Part shown: positions 23,897 to 35,500 of the stretch, piece after piece | How the letters are laid out: every line of letters begins with the position of its first letter | How positions within the stretch are numbered: position 1 is the first letter of the stretch | NCBI GenBank assembly: GCA_045600525.1 | Contig: JAZRYC010000162.1 | Location: 1 to 62,802 of the forward strand | Reading direction: 5' to 3' | Source: F23-D06 sp045600525 | GTDB taxonomy: Bacteria; Bacteroidota; Bacteroidia; Bacteroidales; WCHB1-69 | DNA length: 62,802 nt | The notes under the pieces: model-generated | Told to the model about the DNA's origin: nothing | The model's input: only the letters and a program-made list of their open reading frames with translations | The model's database searches: none | Position numbers and translations under genes: made by a program

Positions 23897-26800
23897 ATGA
23901 AAAGAAATTTATTGTTTACCTTGTTGCTGCTTGTGATGGCGGTTTTTGCCAAAGCACAGGCACCGATCTTCCAAGAGGATTTCGAGGGTGGCACACTTCC
24001 TGCGGGATGGACCACCATTGATGCCGACGGAGACGATTATGATTGGATGAATTCTGCCTTTCTTCTGGGTCCGGGAGCCGGACATGCGGGCAGTGATTAC
24101 TGTATGCTATCGCAGTCTTACGACAATGATACATATAGTGCCCTTTTCCCAGACAACTGGCTGATTACCCCGCCCATTACTTTGGATAATAGTTCCATGC
24201 TCCATTTCTGGGTGTGTGGGCAAGACCAAGACTATCCCGAAGAACACTATGGGGTCTATGTATCCTATAACTCCGCTACAGACACCAACGATTTCAACCT
24301 TGTTTATGAGGAAACCATCGGCCGTCGTATGACTCGAGGCCAATCCACCTGGGTGGAGCATATTGTCGATCTTTCCGAGTTTACGGGCGCTACCGTGTAT
24401 ATTGCCTTTAGACATTTTAACTGCACTGATGCGTTTTATTTGGACTTAGACGACGTTTCCGTGATTCCGAATCCAACCTCGCCCGCCATTATGGCATATC
24501 CTTCAACGTTGGATTTCAACACGGTCTTTTTATTCGATACGTCTGTTGTGAAAACCGTTCAAGTAACGGGATTCTTTCTTTCATCAGACATTACCGTTCA
24601 AACATCCATTCCCTTTGAGGTCTCTGAAGACAACGTCAATTATAGCGATATGATTGTTCTTCCCGATACAGGTGGTGTGTTTTATGTGAGATATGTTCCC
24701 TACGCAGAAGGTACGGACAATCAAACCATTCAACTTTCCTCTGGTTCAACAAGTGCTTCCTGCAGTCTCACCGGCCAGTGTCTGGATTGCGGTTTTCCCA
24801 TACATGAAAGCTTTGAAAGCGAGTTGTCTGCCTGCTGGAAGTTGGCAAATGAAAGCATGGCCAATATCAATGTGATTGATTATTCGACCGATTATGCCAG
24901 CGATGGTGCGCAAAGCCTTGTCTTTTCCTCCTATTTTACGGCAGCGGACTACAATTATAACCAGTATTTGATTTCTCCGATGCTGCCTACCGATGTGGCA
25001 AAGATGATGTCTTTTGACTATCGGTCAGGCGATGTGGATCCCGAAACCTTCCAAGTGGGATTTTCCACCACGACCGCGGATTTTACCGCCTTTACTTGGA
25101 GTGATGAAATCATCATTGATCCGGCCGATGGTTGGAAAAGCTATCTTAATACAACTATTCCTGCCAATGTGAAGTACGTAGCCATCAGATACACCTCCTA
25201 CTATTCCTATTATTTATATATTGATAATTTGAAGATTGAGGAAGTGTCCAGCTGTATGTATCCTTCCAATCTCGTGGTGGACAACATTAAAGGAACTTCC
25301 GCCAGAGTGGCCTGGACGCCGGCCGATGGTTTGGACGGTACGGAATCCTTCATGGTGGAATATGGTGAAAGCAGTGATCTGAACTTTAATTCCATGAGCA
25401 CATCCGATAACTATGTGCTTTTATCCGGATTGAGTCCGAATACAGAATATGAAGTGATGCTGTATATGCTTTGTTCCGGCGGAACCAGCGATACGGTTTC
25501 CACTACCTTTACCACCGGCTGTCTCAGCGGCGGTCCTCAAACCATTGGCAGTGGCAGTGCTACAAGCTACATTTACCCTATCAATAACTACTATAGTTAC
25601 TCCTATTCTCAACAGATCTATCTGTCTGACGAAATTGGTACCTCTGGTGAAATCAATACGATTTCTTTTGACTATGCCTATTCCAATCCCTATAGCAGCG
25701 ACGATGTGGTGGTTTATTTAGGACATACTTCCCAATCTGAGATTGTTAATACGTCATCATCTGTACCCTTCAGTGATTTGACGAGGGTGTATTCCGGCAG
25801 TTTCAACTTTGCACAGGGTTGGAATGAAATCACGTTGGATAGTTCCTTCTACTACAACGGCCAGGACAATTTGGTGTTGGCTATTGATGTCAATAGTGAA
25901 AATTACCATGGTATGAGTTATGTCTTCCGCGTACACAGTACGGGAGATGTGAATAGGGCTATATGCTATGTTTCCGACTATAACGATGTGGATCCGGAGG
26001 ATTTAACGACCAGTGCTTATGCAGATTATTCCTCTATGGTGCGTAATAATGTGATTTTCGGTATGGCCTGCGATTCCACGGTGAGCTGTCTGCCTCCTAA
26101 TATGATCGTGGCGGATGCGCTTCCAGAAGAAGTAACCATAGACTGGGTGCCCGGCAATAGTGAGTCATCCTGGACTTTGGAATATCAGATCCAAGGTGAT
26201 TCCTCTTGGACCATGGAAGGGGTGGTGACCTCTTCGCCCTATACGATTTCCGGTTTGGAAAGCAGTACAGCCTATCGTATTCGCATGTACTCCAACTGTG
26301 AATCAGGTGAAGCCAGCTCAATGGCTATGGCCGTCGTAACTACGCCTTGTGAGGGTATTTCCATAGATGATCTTCCCTTTGTGGAGAATTTCAACGATGC
26401 CGTGGGACGTTATCTCCCTTGCTGGAGTAGAGGCACCAATTATCCTTATTTGGATTATCCGTATATTGTAGAAGATGCCGCTTCCGCTTCTCAAAAGTAT
26501 CTTTCTTTCTATGGATATCCCACTTATTATTCATACGCCGCCCTTCCTGCCATGGATGAGGAAATCTCTATGGATAACCTAATCATTAAGTTCGACATGT
26601 ATATGTCTGACGAAGACTACTTTGTTGAAGTGGGTGTGATGACGGATCCCGAAGACTATAGTACGTTTACGTCTATAGCTCAGCTTTCCGCCTCTTCCTT
26701 AAATGTTTGGGAACCCGTGGAATTAGTCACTTCCGCCTACACGGGAACGGGTAGAAATATTGCCTTCCGTACCCCCATGGGCTATTACAATACCATATAT

Positions 26801-29398
26801 TTGGACAATATCAGTGTGGATGTCGTTCCTTCCTGCTTCCATGTGAACGATATTACCGTTTCCAATGTTACCACTTCCACGGCCGACATCCATTGGATGC
26901 CCGGTGCAGGCGAAACCTCATGGCAGTATGTGTACGCACCCTATGGCACGATTGATGTTGATAACGACATGATTTATGACGTGTTTGAGGATTCTGTAAA
27001 CCTTATCGACCTTGCCGGAAACACCTATTATGAAATCCTTATCAGGGCCAATTGCGGCAATGGTGAATATAGTGAATGGGCATCTGCCACCTTCCGTACG
27101 GGCTGCGTGGCCATCACCAATTTACCCTATGAGGAGAATTTTGATACCTATGTGGGTATGACTTCCACTTCTCCTTCCCAAAACGTCTTACCTAATTGTT
27201 GGGAACAGTATTTTACCGGACCAACTACTTCCACATACGCCCATTATCCATATATCTATCAATCTCAAAGCAATGCGGCATCGGGTCGTAATGCCATGCG
27301 CTTCTATATCTACAATACCACCTATACAACCAGTGCGGGTGACCAGATGGCCATCCTTCCGGAAATAGACGCCTCGCTGCCTATCAGCATTCTGCGCCTT
27401 GGTTTTAGTGCGAGAAGGGCCTTTGAAAACGATGATTTTGTCTTAGTAGTGGGTGTTATGGAAGACACAACCTTTGTTCCTATGGATACGATAAATGTTT
27501 TGACAAACACGTACGAAGATTTTGAAGTGAACTTCGGCTCTTATGTGGGAACGACGGGCAACCGTATAGCTATTTTGGCAGCCAGGAGTTTTGCCAATAA
27601 CTACAATGCCGGATATGTGGATAACATTGTTATTTCCTCTATTCCCAATTGTGACCGTCCTTCTGAAATCCATGTGGTTAATATTTCCGACAATACGATT
27701 GAAGTGGCATGGACGCCTAATATTGTAGATGACCATTCCTGGATTTTGGAATACAAGGAATCTACTGACAATGAATGGATAAGCATGAATGTTGCCAATA
27801 CTCCTTCTGCCGTTATCAGCGGTCTTATTCCCTCTACGGCTTATGATATCAGAGTGAGAACGGATTGTGGTGTGGAAGGTATTAGTGACGAAAGAAATCT
27901 GAATGGTTCTATTTTCACCAATGCCTGTCCTTCTTCTGAACAATGTTCTTACACGTTTATCTTGGGAGACCAATATGGTGACGGATGGAGCGGCAATCAG
28001 TTGGTGGTAATTCAAAATGGCAATCCGATTGCCACTTTGACAGCCCAAAATCATGGTGGCAGTAGCTATAATGATGCTGCAACGGACACCATCACATTGG
28101 CTGTTTGTGACAATATGGACCTGCAGTTCCAATGGGTGGAAGGTTCCTATTCGTACGAGGCATTCTTCTCTGTATATGATATCAATGAAAATCTGATATT
28201 CTCTTGTACGGATGGCTCTACTCTTGATGAGGGTGTTATTTTCACCGGTACGGTGAACTGTGCCCTTCCTACTTGCCCGAGACCTAGAAACATTGCGGTA
28301 AGCAATATCACAACTACCTCTGTGGATGTGAATTGGACAGAAGTTGGATCCGCTACGGAGTGGCTTTTGGAATATAGAGAGGAAATGGATGCTTCTTGGC
28401 AGTCCGTTTCAGTAACTTCATTGTCATATACCCTTAACAACTTGACTTTGAATACCACTTATGAGATACGTGTTTCATCGGTTTGTGGCTCTGACGAAAC
28501 AAGTGAGCCCACTGACTCTGTCGTGGTAACTACGGCTCCTTGCGATGACGCCTGTGTTTATCGCATTGAGATGGAGGACAGCTACGGTGATGGTTGGAGT
28601 GGAAACGCCATTTCCATTTTGGTCAACGGCACCGTGGACACCACGGTTGCAGTGCCCGATGCGGAAAGTACGGCTTCCTTTACTTTCTACCAGTGTACGT
28701 CTGGCGAAGTGTCCTTTGTATGGAGTGAAGGCAGCTATTCTTATGAGGCTTCATTTGCAATCTATGATGGCGATGGCAATGAATTGTTCTCCGCCATTGG
28801 AGAGTCTCTAACGGAAGATGAGGCATTCTATGTGGACACCTGTGGTAATGTGACACCTCCGACGCCTGTTGATACCTGCCACGCTCCTATGCAGCTTGCC
28901 GCATCCAATGTGACCCATTACTCTGTGGATTTGGATTGGGCACAGGCAGGCGATGTGAACAGTTGGACGGTTTACTATAAGGAGGCTGCGGCCGCTGCTT
29001 GGAATACTATCCCTGCTACTACGCATCCTATGACTATTTCTGATCTGACGGCAGAAACCACATATATGGCATACGTAACCGCCGTTTGTGAGGAAGGCGA
29101 AAGCGAACCTTCCAACACAGTGACTTTCACCACGGAACCTGACGGTGTGAACGACTACGTTTTGAAAAACAGCATCAGTCTGTATCCGAATCCCGCCAAG
29201 GAACAATTCACCATCAGCTGTGCCGATGTTGTGATGAACGAAGTGGTGGTTTACGACGTTTACGGTAAGACCCTCCGCACGATGTCCGTCAATGACAACA
29301 CGGTGGTGGTGAACGTAAACGACCTCGCTGCAGGCATGTACTTCGTACGCATTATCACCAACGAAGGTATGGCTACGAAGACCTTTGTGAAGAAATAA
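23897..29398 (+). CDS. Giant T9SS-secreted protein B with gingipain-type cleaved-adhesin domain
   Basis: 1833 residues. Signal peptide MKRNLLFTLLLLVMAVFAKAQ. Residues ~22-195 match the cleaved adhesin (haemagglutinin) domain of Porphyromonas gingipains and HagA: LPAGWTTIDADGDDYDW, then DNWLITPPITL, MLHFWVCGQDQDYPEEHYGV and IAFRHFNCTDAFYLDLDDV. After an Ig-like spacer come FN3 and jelly-roll units. A QQIY-type beta module is at ~551-727. Two YGDGWSGN modules are at ~1349-1455 and ~1553-1650. The T9SS type A sorting domain (~1753-1833) is nearly the same as in gene A. Export through T9SS and surface display are expected. No protease domain is present, so unlike gingipains the adhesin stands alone. 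Binding target unknown. Confidence 0.9.
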   Translation: MKRNLLFTLLLLVMAVFAKAQAPIFQEDFEGGTLPAGWTTIDADGDDYDWMNSAFLLGPGAGHAGSDYCMLSQSYDNDTYSALFPDNWLITPPITLDNSSMLHFWVCGQDQDYPEEHYGVYVSYNSATDTNDFNLVYEETIGRRMTRGQSTWVEHIVDLSEFTGATVYIAFRHFNCTDAFYLDLDDVSVIPNPTSPAIMAYPSTLDFNTVFLFDTSVVKTVQVTGFFLSSDITVQTSIPFEVSEDNVNYSDMIVLPDTGGVFYVRYVPYAEGTDNQTIQLSSGSTSASCSLTGQCLDCGFPIHESFESELSACWKLANESMANINVIDYSTDYASDGAQSLVFSSYFTAADYNYNQYLISPMLPTDVAKMMSFDYRSGDVDPETFQVGFSTTTADFTAFTWSDEIIIDPADGWKSYLNTTIPANVKYVAIRYTSYYSYYLYIDNLKIEEVSSCMYPSNLVVDNIKGTSARVAWTPADGLDGTESFMVEYGESSDLNFNSMSTSDNYVLLSGLSPNTEYEVMLYMLCSGGTSDTVSTTFTTGCLSGGPQTIGSGSATSYIYPINNYYSYSYSQQIYLSDEIGTSGEINTISFDYAYSNPYSSDDVVVYLGHTSQSEIVNTSSSVPFSDLTRVYSGSFNFAQGWNEITLDSSFYYNGQDNLVLAIDVNSENYHGMSYVFRVHSTGDVNRAICYVSDYNDVDPEDLTTSAYADYSSMVRNNVIFGMACDSTVSCLPPNMIVADALPEEVTIDWVPGNSESSWTLEYQIQGDSSWTMEGVVTSSPYTISGLESSTAYRIRMYSNCESGEASSMAMAVVTTPCEGISIDDLPFVENFNDAVGRYLPCWSRGTNYPYLDYPYIVEDAASASQKYLSFYGYPTYYSYAALPAMDEEISMDNLIIKFDMYMSDEDYFVEVGVMTDPEDYSTFTSIAQLSASSLNVWEPVELVTSAYTGTGRNIAFRTPMGYYNTIYLDNISVDVVPSCFHVNDITVSNVTTSTADIHWMPGAGETSWQYVYAPYGTIDVDNDMIYDVFEDSVNLIDLAGNTYYEILIRANCGNGEYSEWASATFRTGCVAITNLPYEENFDTYVGMTSTSPSQNVLPNCWEQYFTGPTTSTYAHYPYIYQSQSNAASGRNAMRFYIYNTTYTTSAGDQMAILPEIDASLPISILRLGFSARRAFENDDFVLVVGVMEDTTFVPMDTINVLTNTYEDFEVNFGSYVGTTGNRIAILAARSFANNYNAGYVDNIVISSIPNCDRPSEIHVVNISDNTIEVAWTPNIVDDHSWILEYKESTDNEWISMNVANTPSAVISGLIPSTAYDIRVRTDCGVEGISDERNLNGSIFTNACPSSEQCSYTFILGDQYGDGWSGNQLVVIQNGNPIATLTAQNHGGSSYNDAATDTITLAVCDNMDLQFQWVEGSYSYEAFFSVYDINENLIFSCTDGSTLDEGVIFTGTVNCALPTCPRPRNIAVSNITTTSVDVNWTEVGSATEWLLEYREEMDASWQSVSVTSLSYTLNNLTLNTTYEIRVSSVCGSDETSEPTDSVVVTTAPCDDACVYRIEMEDSYGDGWSGNAISILVNGTVDTTVAVPDAESTASFTFYQCTSGEVSFVWSEGSYSYEASFAIYDGDGNELFSAIGESLTEDEAFYVDTCGNVTPPTPVDTCHAPMQLAASNVTHYSVDLDWAQAGDVNSWTVYYKEAAAAAWNTIPATTHPMTISDLTAETTYMAYVTAVCEEGESEPSNTVTFTTEPDGVNDYVLKNSISLYPNPAKEQFTISCADVVMNEVVVYDVYGKTLRTMSVNDNTVVVNVNDLAAGMYFVRIITNEGMATKTFVKK

Positions 29399-29422
29399 TC
29401 TTCTCAAAAAATAATACGATGA

Positions 29423-29452
29423 AAGGACGGAAGTTTTTTCCGCCCTTTTTTT
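29423..29452 (+). terminator. Terminator of giant gene B
   Basis: GGACGGAA (29425-29432) and TTCCGCCC (29438-29445) with a single A-C mismatch relative to the copy after gene A, then seven T. Confidence 0.8.
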
Positions 29453-29482
29453 GTTTGAAAAGATGAGACAAACAAATTTTTG

Positions 29483-29490
29483 TATATTCG
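29483..29490 (+). promoter_or_regulatory. -7 box (TATATTCG) for giant gene C
   Basis: One mismatch to TAnnTTTG, followed by CCACC. A TTTG at 29454-29457 is 25 bases upstream, longer than ideal. Confidence 0.4.
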
Positions 29491-29573
29491 CCACCGGTTT
29501 TGTTCAAAATTGAAGAACAAGAAGATAGCAGATAAGAAATACAATCTTTTAATATTAACCAAAATTCGTCATT

Positions 29574-32500
29574 ATGAAAAAATTTTTACTATTTACAATG
29601 ATGATCTTGCTGTCTTTACCTTGGCTGACGAAAGCGCAAAACTGCGTGTCACCGGTAAACCTGCAAGCAACCTTGCATTCGCCGTCATGGTATAATGTGA
29701 CTTTGAACTGGGCCATGGAATCCGATGAATCCACTGACGTTTTGCAGTGGTGTACGAATGATATGTACAGTGCGGTGGGAATGTCCGAAGGTCCTGTCGT
29801 CTTTTCAGCAGCCGTGCGTTTTCCCGTAACAAGCTTGTCTTCCTACATGGATCATTCGTTGGTGTCGGTGTCGTTCTATCCCTATACGGGAGGATCAAAT
29901 GCGGCGGCAGACTACACCATCAACATCTACCAAGGTGGTAGTTTTGTCAATGGAACGTTTAATCCCGGAAACGTGGTCTATACGCAGGCCATACAGAGTT
30001 CCACATTGACGTATGACGCGTATAATACCGTTATGTTGGAAACGCCGGTAGCCATAGATCCCACGCAGGAACTATGGATTACGATACTGGCCTCTTCCGC
30101 TTCTACGCAGGCATGCTATCCTTTCGGTTGTAGCAATAATGGTCCCAGCGCAGGTCTCGGCGCCCTTTTAGTTGAAGAAGACGAATGGGATGACCTTACC
30201 ACAATGTCTGGATTGGAAGAATATAACTGGATTATTGCGGGGAATGTTATTTCCACCGAAAATCTAACTTCAGGCAATATCCTTTCGGGATATAATGTGT
30301 ATCGTGACAACGAACAGTTAAACAGCACGCTGTTGACTGGTACGAGCTATGTGGACACCATTGAGGCAGGCGATTATAATTACGAAGTAACGGCCGTGTA
30401 TGTAAACGGTTGTGAGTCTGCTCCCGTTAGCGTCTCCGTTACGATGGAGGCAAACCCGTGTCTTTCCTGTTTGGACAGTGTTGTGTTTGGAAATAATTCA
30501 ACCAGCACGTCGGGATATATTCCAACGAATCCCTACTATGGATATTCTTATACGCAGCAAATTTATGATGCCGCCACGTTTGGTGAAATCAATGGAGGAA
30601 TCCAATGTGTGGGAATCAACTATATCTATCCGTCTGCTATTACCAGAAATCTGAAGATATATATGGGTAACACGTCGAAGAATAGTTTCGGTTCCAGTAC
30701 AGACTGGGTTCCCCTTTCCGATATGTTCCTGGTTTACGAGGGTCCCGTGACATTTGATCCGTCTTCGGCGGTTAACGGATATGTGAATATTCCGCTGAAC
30801 ACTCCTTTTGAATGGGATGGCTCCAGCAATGTGGTATTCATGGTTTTGGATGAAACCGGCACCTATATCAGCAGTGGTGAGTATTTCGGTACGCATTCAG
30901 CTTCCTCAAAGTCAATCTATGTGTATCGTGATGGTACTCCTTATGATAATGTTTTGGCTTCCGCAACGGGAAGCGTGTATAGTTATCGCAACAACATCCG
31001 CTTCTATGTGGGCGAAGAGATTGTTTGCCCGATGCCGAACAATTTCGCTGTTTCCCATGTGACAGATCAAAGTGCTGAGTTGTCATGGACTGACAGAGGT
31101 TTCGCCAACGATTTCGAATTGGTATTGGTTCCGGAAACCAGCACTTTCGATGATGAATCTCAATCTCCGATTATTGTTTCAGGTACCGACTACGAATTGA
31201 CGGACCTTATGCCCAACACCGAATACACAGTGTATTTGCGTTCCAATTGTTCTTCTGACAATTCCCATTGGGTGAGCCGCAATTTCCATACGGAATGCGG
31301 AATTGTTACGGAATTACCGTATGTTGAGGATTTCGACGCCTATGCGAACAACGTAATGCCGGACTGCTGGCACAGATTGTCAGATTACGATTATCCCTAT
31401 ACATCTTCCAGCTATCATGCCAGTGGTGTGAAATCACTCTACTTCTACGCATATTCTCCTACATACTCCATGGCCAATACGCCGATGATGGATCTGTCAA
31501 CCTACACGCCTGGTTCCTTGGTACTATCCTTCAAAGTGATGAAAACCAGTGATGACTATGGCAGAATTGAAGTTGGCTACATGACGGATGCCAATGATGT
31601 CAGTACCTTCAGCTTGTTGAAATCCATCTATTCCACGGATTATCCCTCTACCAACATTTGGATTGATCAGACGGTTGTCCTGCCCGATGCCGCCTACGCA
31701 GAACCAATCAATATCGCCTTCCGTGTCTCATCAGGCGAATCATATGTGACGAATATTGTCTATTTGGATGATGTGACCGTGGACCTTGTTCCAGAGTGCT
31801 CAAATCCGTCTGTGCTGACGGTTTCCCATATCGAAGGCTCTTCTGCCATAGTTTCTTGGACGGCGGCTCCCTATGGCGTTACCGACTATATTCTGGAGTA
31901 CAGCGAAGCCGGCCAGGAAAACTGGAACATCGTAAATGTTTCCAATGCCACGACCTATTTTCTTTCCGAACTTCTGGAAAACACCCCCTATGAGGTGCGC
32001 GTAAGTTCGGATTGCGCAGGCGAGGAAACCACACCCATTACAACGACCTTTATTACTAACTGCCTTTCTGGCGGAGATTATGAGGTTGGAAACGGAACCG
32101 GTTCAAAATACCAAATTCCTGTAAACAATTATTATAATTATTCTTACACCCAACAGATATTTGAGGCCAACGAGATGAATGGCCCTTCCGACATCCGCAG
32201 TGTCGCCTTCTTCTATAATTATTCTACTGCTTCTACGAGTAAGAATAATGTGAACATCTATTTGGGACATACTTCCAAGTCGGCTTTCTCCGCATCTTCT
32301 GATTATGAAACCGCTGACAGTCTGCATTTGGTTTATTCTGGTGCTTTGAATTGTCAAAACGGATGGAATACTTTTGCCTTTGACAGTGTATTCCATTATA
32401 ACGGAACAGACAACCTGATTTTGGCCGTGGATGACAACTCAGGTAATTATAATGGTAGTTCTTATACGTTTAGGACGCACACCACATCTTCAACGAAGAC

Positions 32501-35500
32501 TATCTATTACTATAGTGATAGCAGTAATCCGACTCCGTCCAATCCCTCAGTAGCTTCAGCATCTGTGGTATCTGACAGAAACGATGTTAAATTCGGTGGT
32601 GAGTGTGATCCAATGGTGGCGTGTGTGAAGCCAAATGCCCTGATTACGGAATATGACTATGAAAGTATTACATTGACATGGGTTCCTGCCGCCTCTGAAT
32701 CTTCTTGGGAAATTGAATATCAGTTGGATGGCGATGATACTTGGGAATCCGAAGGTGTCGTAACTTCCTATCCTTATACGATTTCCGGCTTGCAGTCCAA
32801 CTCCCCATACCATATCCGCATTCGTTCAATCTGCGATGCGAGCGACGCCAGTGATTGGAAGAACTTGGATTGTAGCACGGAATGTGCCGTATTGGAAACA
32901 TTGCCCATTGTGGAGGATTTTGAGAATGTGACGGGTGACTTTATGGATTGCTGGAAACGTTTGACCAATTATTCTTCAGCATCTCCCTATATTACCGAAG
33001 GCTATAATCATACCCCCAATGGCGAAAAGGCATTGCGTTTCTATTGCCCGGGCAGTAGCTATTACGCCTATGCCGTGACACCTAGATTTGATGAAAACAT
33101 TTTCATGAATAACCTTCTCATCCAATTCTATGCTTATAAGCAGAATGATGGTTATATGATGGAAGTGGGTGTGATGACCAATCCTGACGATCCTTCTACG
33201 TTCATCACTTTGGGAACGTTCTCCCCCGAAAATCAGAACCGCTGGGAATTGGAAGAAGTAACGACTGTAAACTATATGGGAAATGGTCATTATGTCGCGT
33301 TCAGAATCCCTGCCTGGTATAGCAATGACATGTATGTGGATGACATTCGTATTGATGTTATTCCGAATTGCCAGCATGTGGCTGACCTTCATGTCAATCC
33401 GGCAACGATATCCACAGAGACTGTGGACATTGAATGGACACCTGTGGGAACGGAAGACGCATGGGATTATGTGGTAAGCGATACCATGGTCAATCCTGAT
33501 GACGAATCTTTCAACACGGTATCATCCAGTTTCGTCACCATTGACGGTCTTGCGGCAAATACAGAATATTATGTTTATGTGAGAGCCAATTGCGGTGGTG
33601 AGGTCAGCGAATGGATGTACACCAATTTCAAAACATCCTGCTATGCCCTGACCAGTGCGGACCTCCCGTATATTGAAAATTTCGATTCCTATACGGGTTC
33701 TACCTCCACATTGCCTTTGGAAGGCAATCTGCCAGACTGTTGGAATAACTATTTTGGCGGTACGGCTTCGGGTTACGAGGTTTATCCGTTCATTTATGAT
33801 GCATCATCTGCTGCCGCTTCCGGAAACAATGCGCTGCGTTATTATCTATATTCAGGTTCCACCTATGGCGATGAAGTAGCCATTCTTCCGGAAATCGATA
33901 CGCTGGAACTCCCGATGTCATCATTAATGCTTTCTTTTGATGCCCGCCAGGTTAATGCCGGCACTAGTTATATGTCGGAATTGGTTGTCGGTGTCGTTAC
34001 GGGTTTGGATATGAGCTCCTTCCAACCTGTCCAGACGATTTCAATCCCTGCCGCAAGCTATACTACGTTTGATGTGTATTTCGCCAATTTCACGGGATCG
34101 GGTAATCGCATCGCTATAAAGATGACTCCGCCGACAGGCAATTATTATTACAACCAATGTTATGTGGATAATGTTTCCATACGCATCGCCTCCAGCTGTT
34201 TGCGTCCTACCGACATTCATCAGGTGTCCACTACTTCAAACTCTATTGAACTGGGTTGGACTTCTATGGGCGAAGAGGAGTCTTGGAATATTGAATATGG
34301 TCCTACGGGATTTGTTTTGGGTGAAGGTACCGCTGTAACGGCTACGACCAATCCTTATATGATTTCCAATTTGGAGGACTCTGTCTATGATTTCTATGTG
34401 AGCGCCGATTGTGGTAGCGAACAGAGTATGTGGACAGGACCGTTTAGCGCACGGCCCGGCACCTATTTTATGCCGGTTTCCGGTACCGCGACGATTTCCC
34501 TTTGCGGTGGACATCTCTATGATGACGGCGGTCCGAACAATCCATACAGTAATTCCAGTAATGCCGTTTTGACGATTATGCCGTCTGCTCCGGGTGCTGT
34601 GGTTAGTTTGTCAGGCTCCGTATATACGGAAAGCTCGTTTGACGAACTCTACATTTATGATGGTGCCTCTGTTACTGGTGCACAGCTGGCCTACCTGACG
34701 GGTAATGTCAATAATGTGTCAGTGACCTCCATCTCGGGTCCGCTCACGCTGAAGTTTACTTCGGATGGTTCTTTAAACTACGACGGCTTTGACTTTGCTG
34801 TTTCCTGCGTCACTTGTCTTGCTCCTGCCGATTTGCAGGTGTCCTCCGTTACCACCAGCCAGATCAACTTCTCATGGAGTGGTGCGAATGTGTCAGGTTG
34901 GGAAATTGAATACGGTCCAGCTGGTTTCACACAGGGATCAGGCACTTCGGTGACAACTTCTTCACCATCCTATTCTTTCACGGGCCTGACACCTTCCACA
35001 AATTATGATTTCTACTTCAGAACCAATTGTGGCGGCGGCGACTACAGCGAGTGGATGCTGATGACGGTGGCTACGGCATGCGATGCGATGCCTGTTCCCT
35101 ATACGGAAGATTTTGACTCTTATGCCGGCACTACGTATGATCAAGAAGGCCCTGTACCGACTTGTTGGAGCTCCTTTACTACAAGTTCCACGTATGAAGC
35201 ACCTCATGTGACCTCTTCCAGTACCGGATGCTATCCGCATAGTGGAACGAATGCTCTTACCTTTGTATCCAATAACGGTTCCAGTGCTTATGCAGTGCTT
35301 CCTATGTTTGACCAACCTCTGAATACCTTAAAGCTTCGTTTCTGGTATGAGTTTGAAAGCGCCTCTTCCGGCACACTCACCGTGGGCTATGTCACAAGTT
35401 CCGCCAATTTGAGTACCTTTGTACCGGTGGCTACGATCAATGGTGTTTCTTCTTTGACAAAGGATTCCGTTGACTTTTCCACGGCAGGAAACGTACCCGC

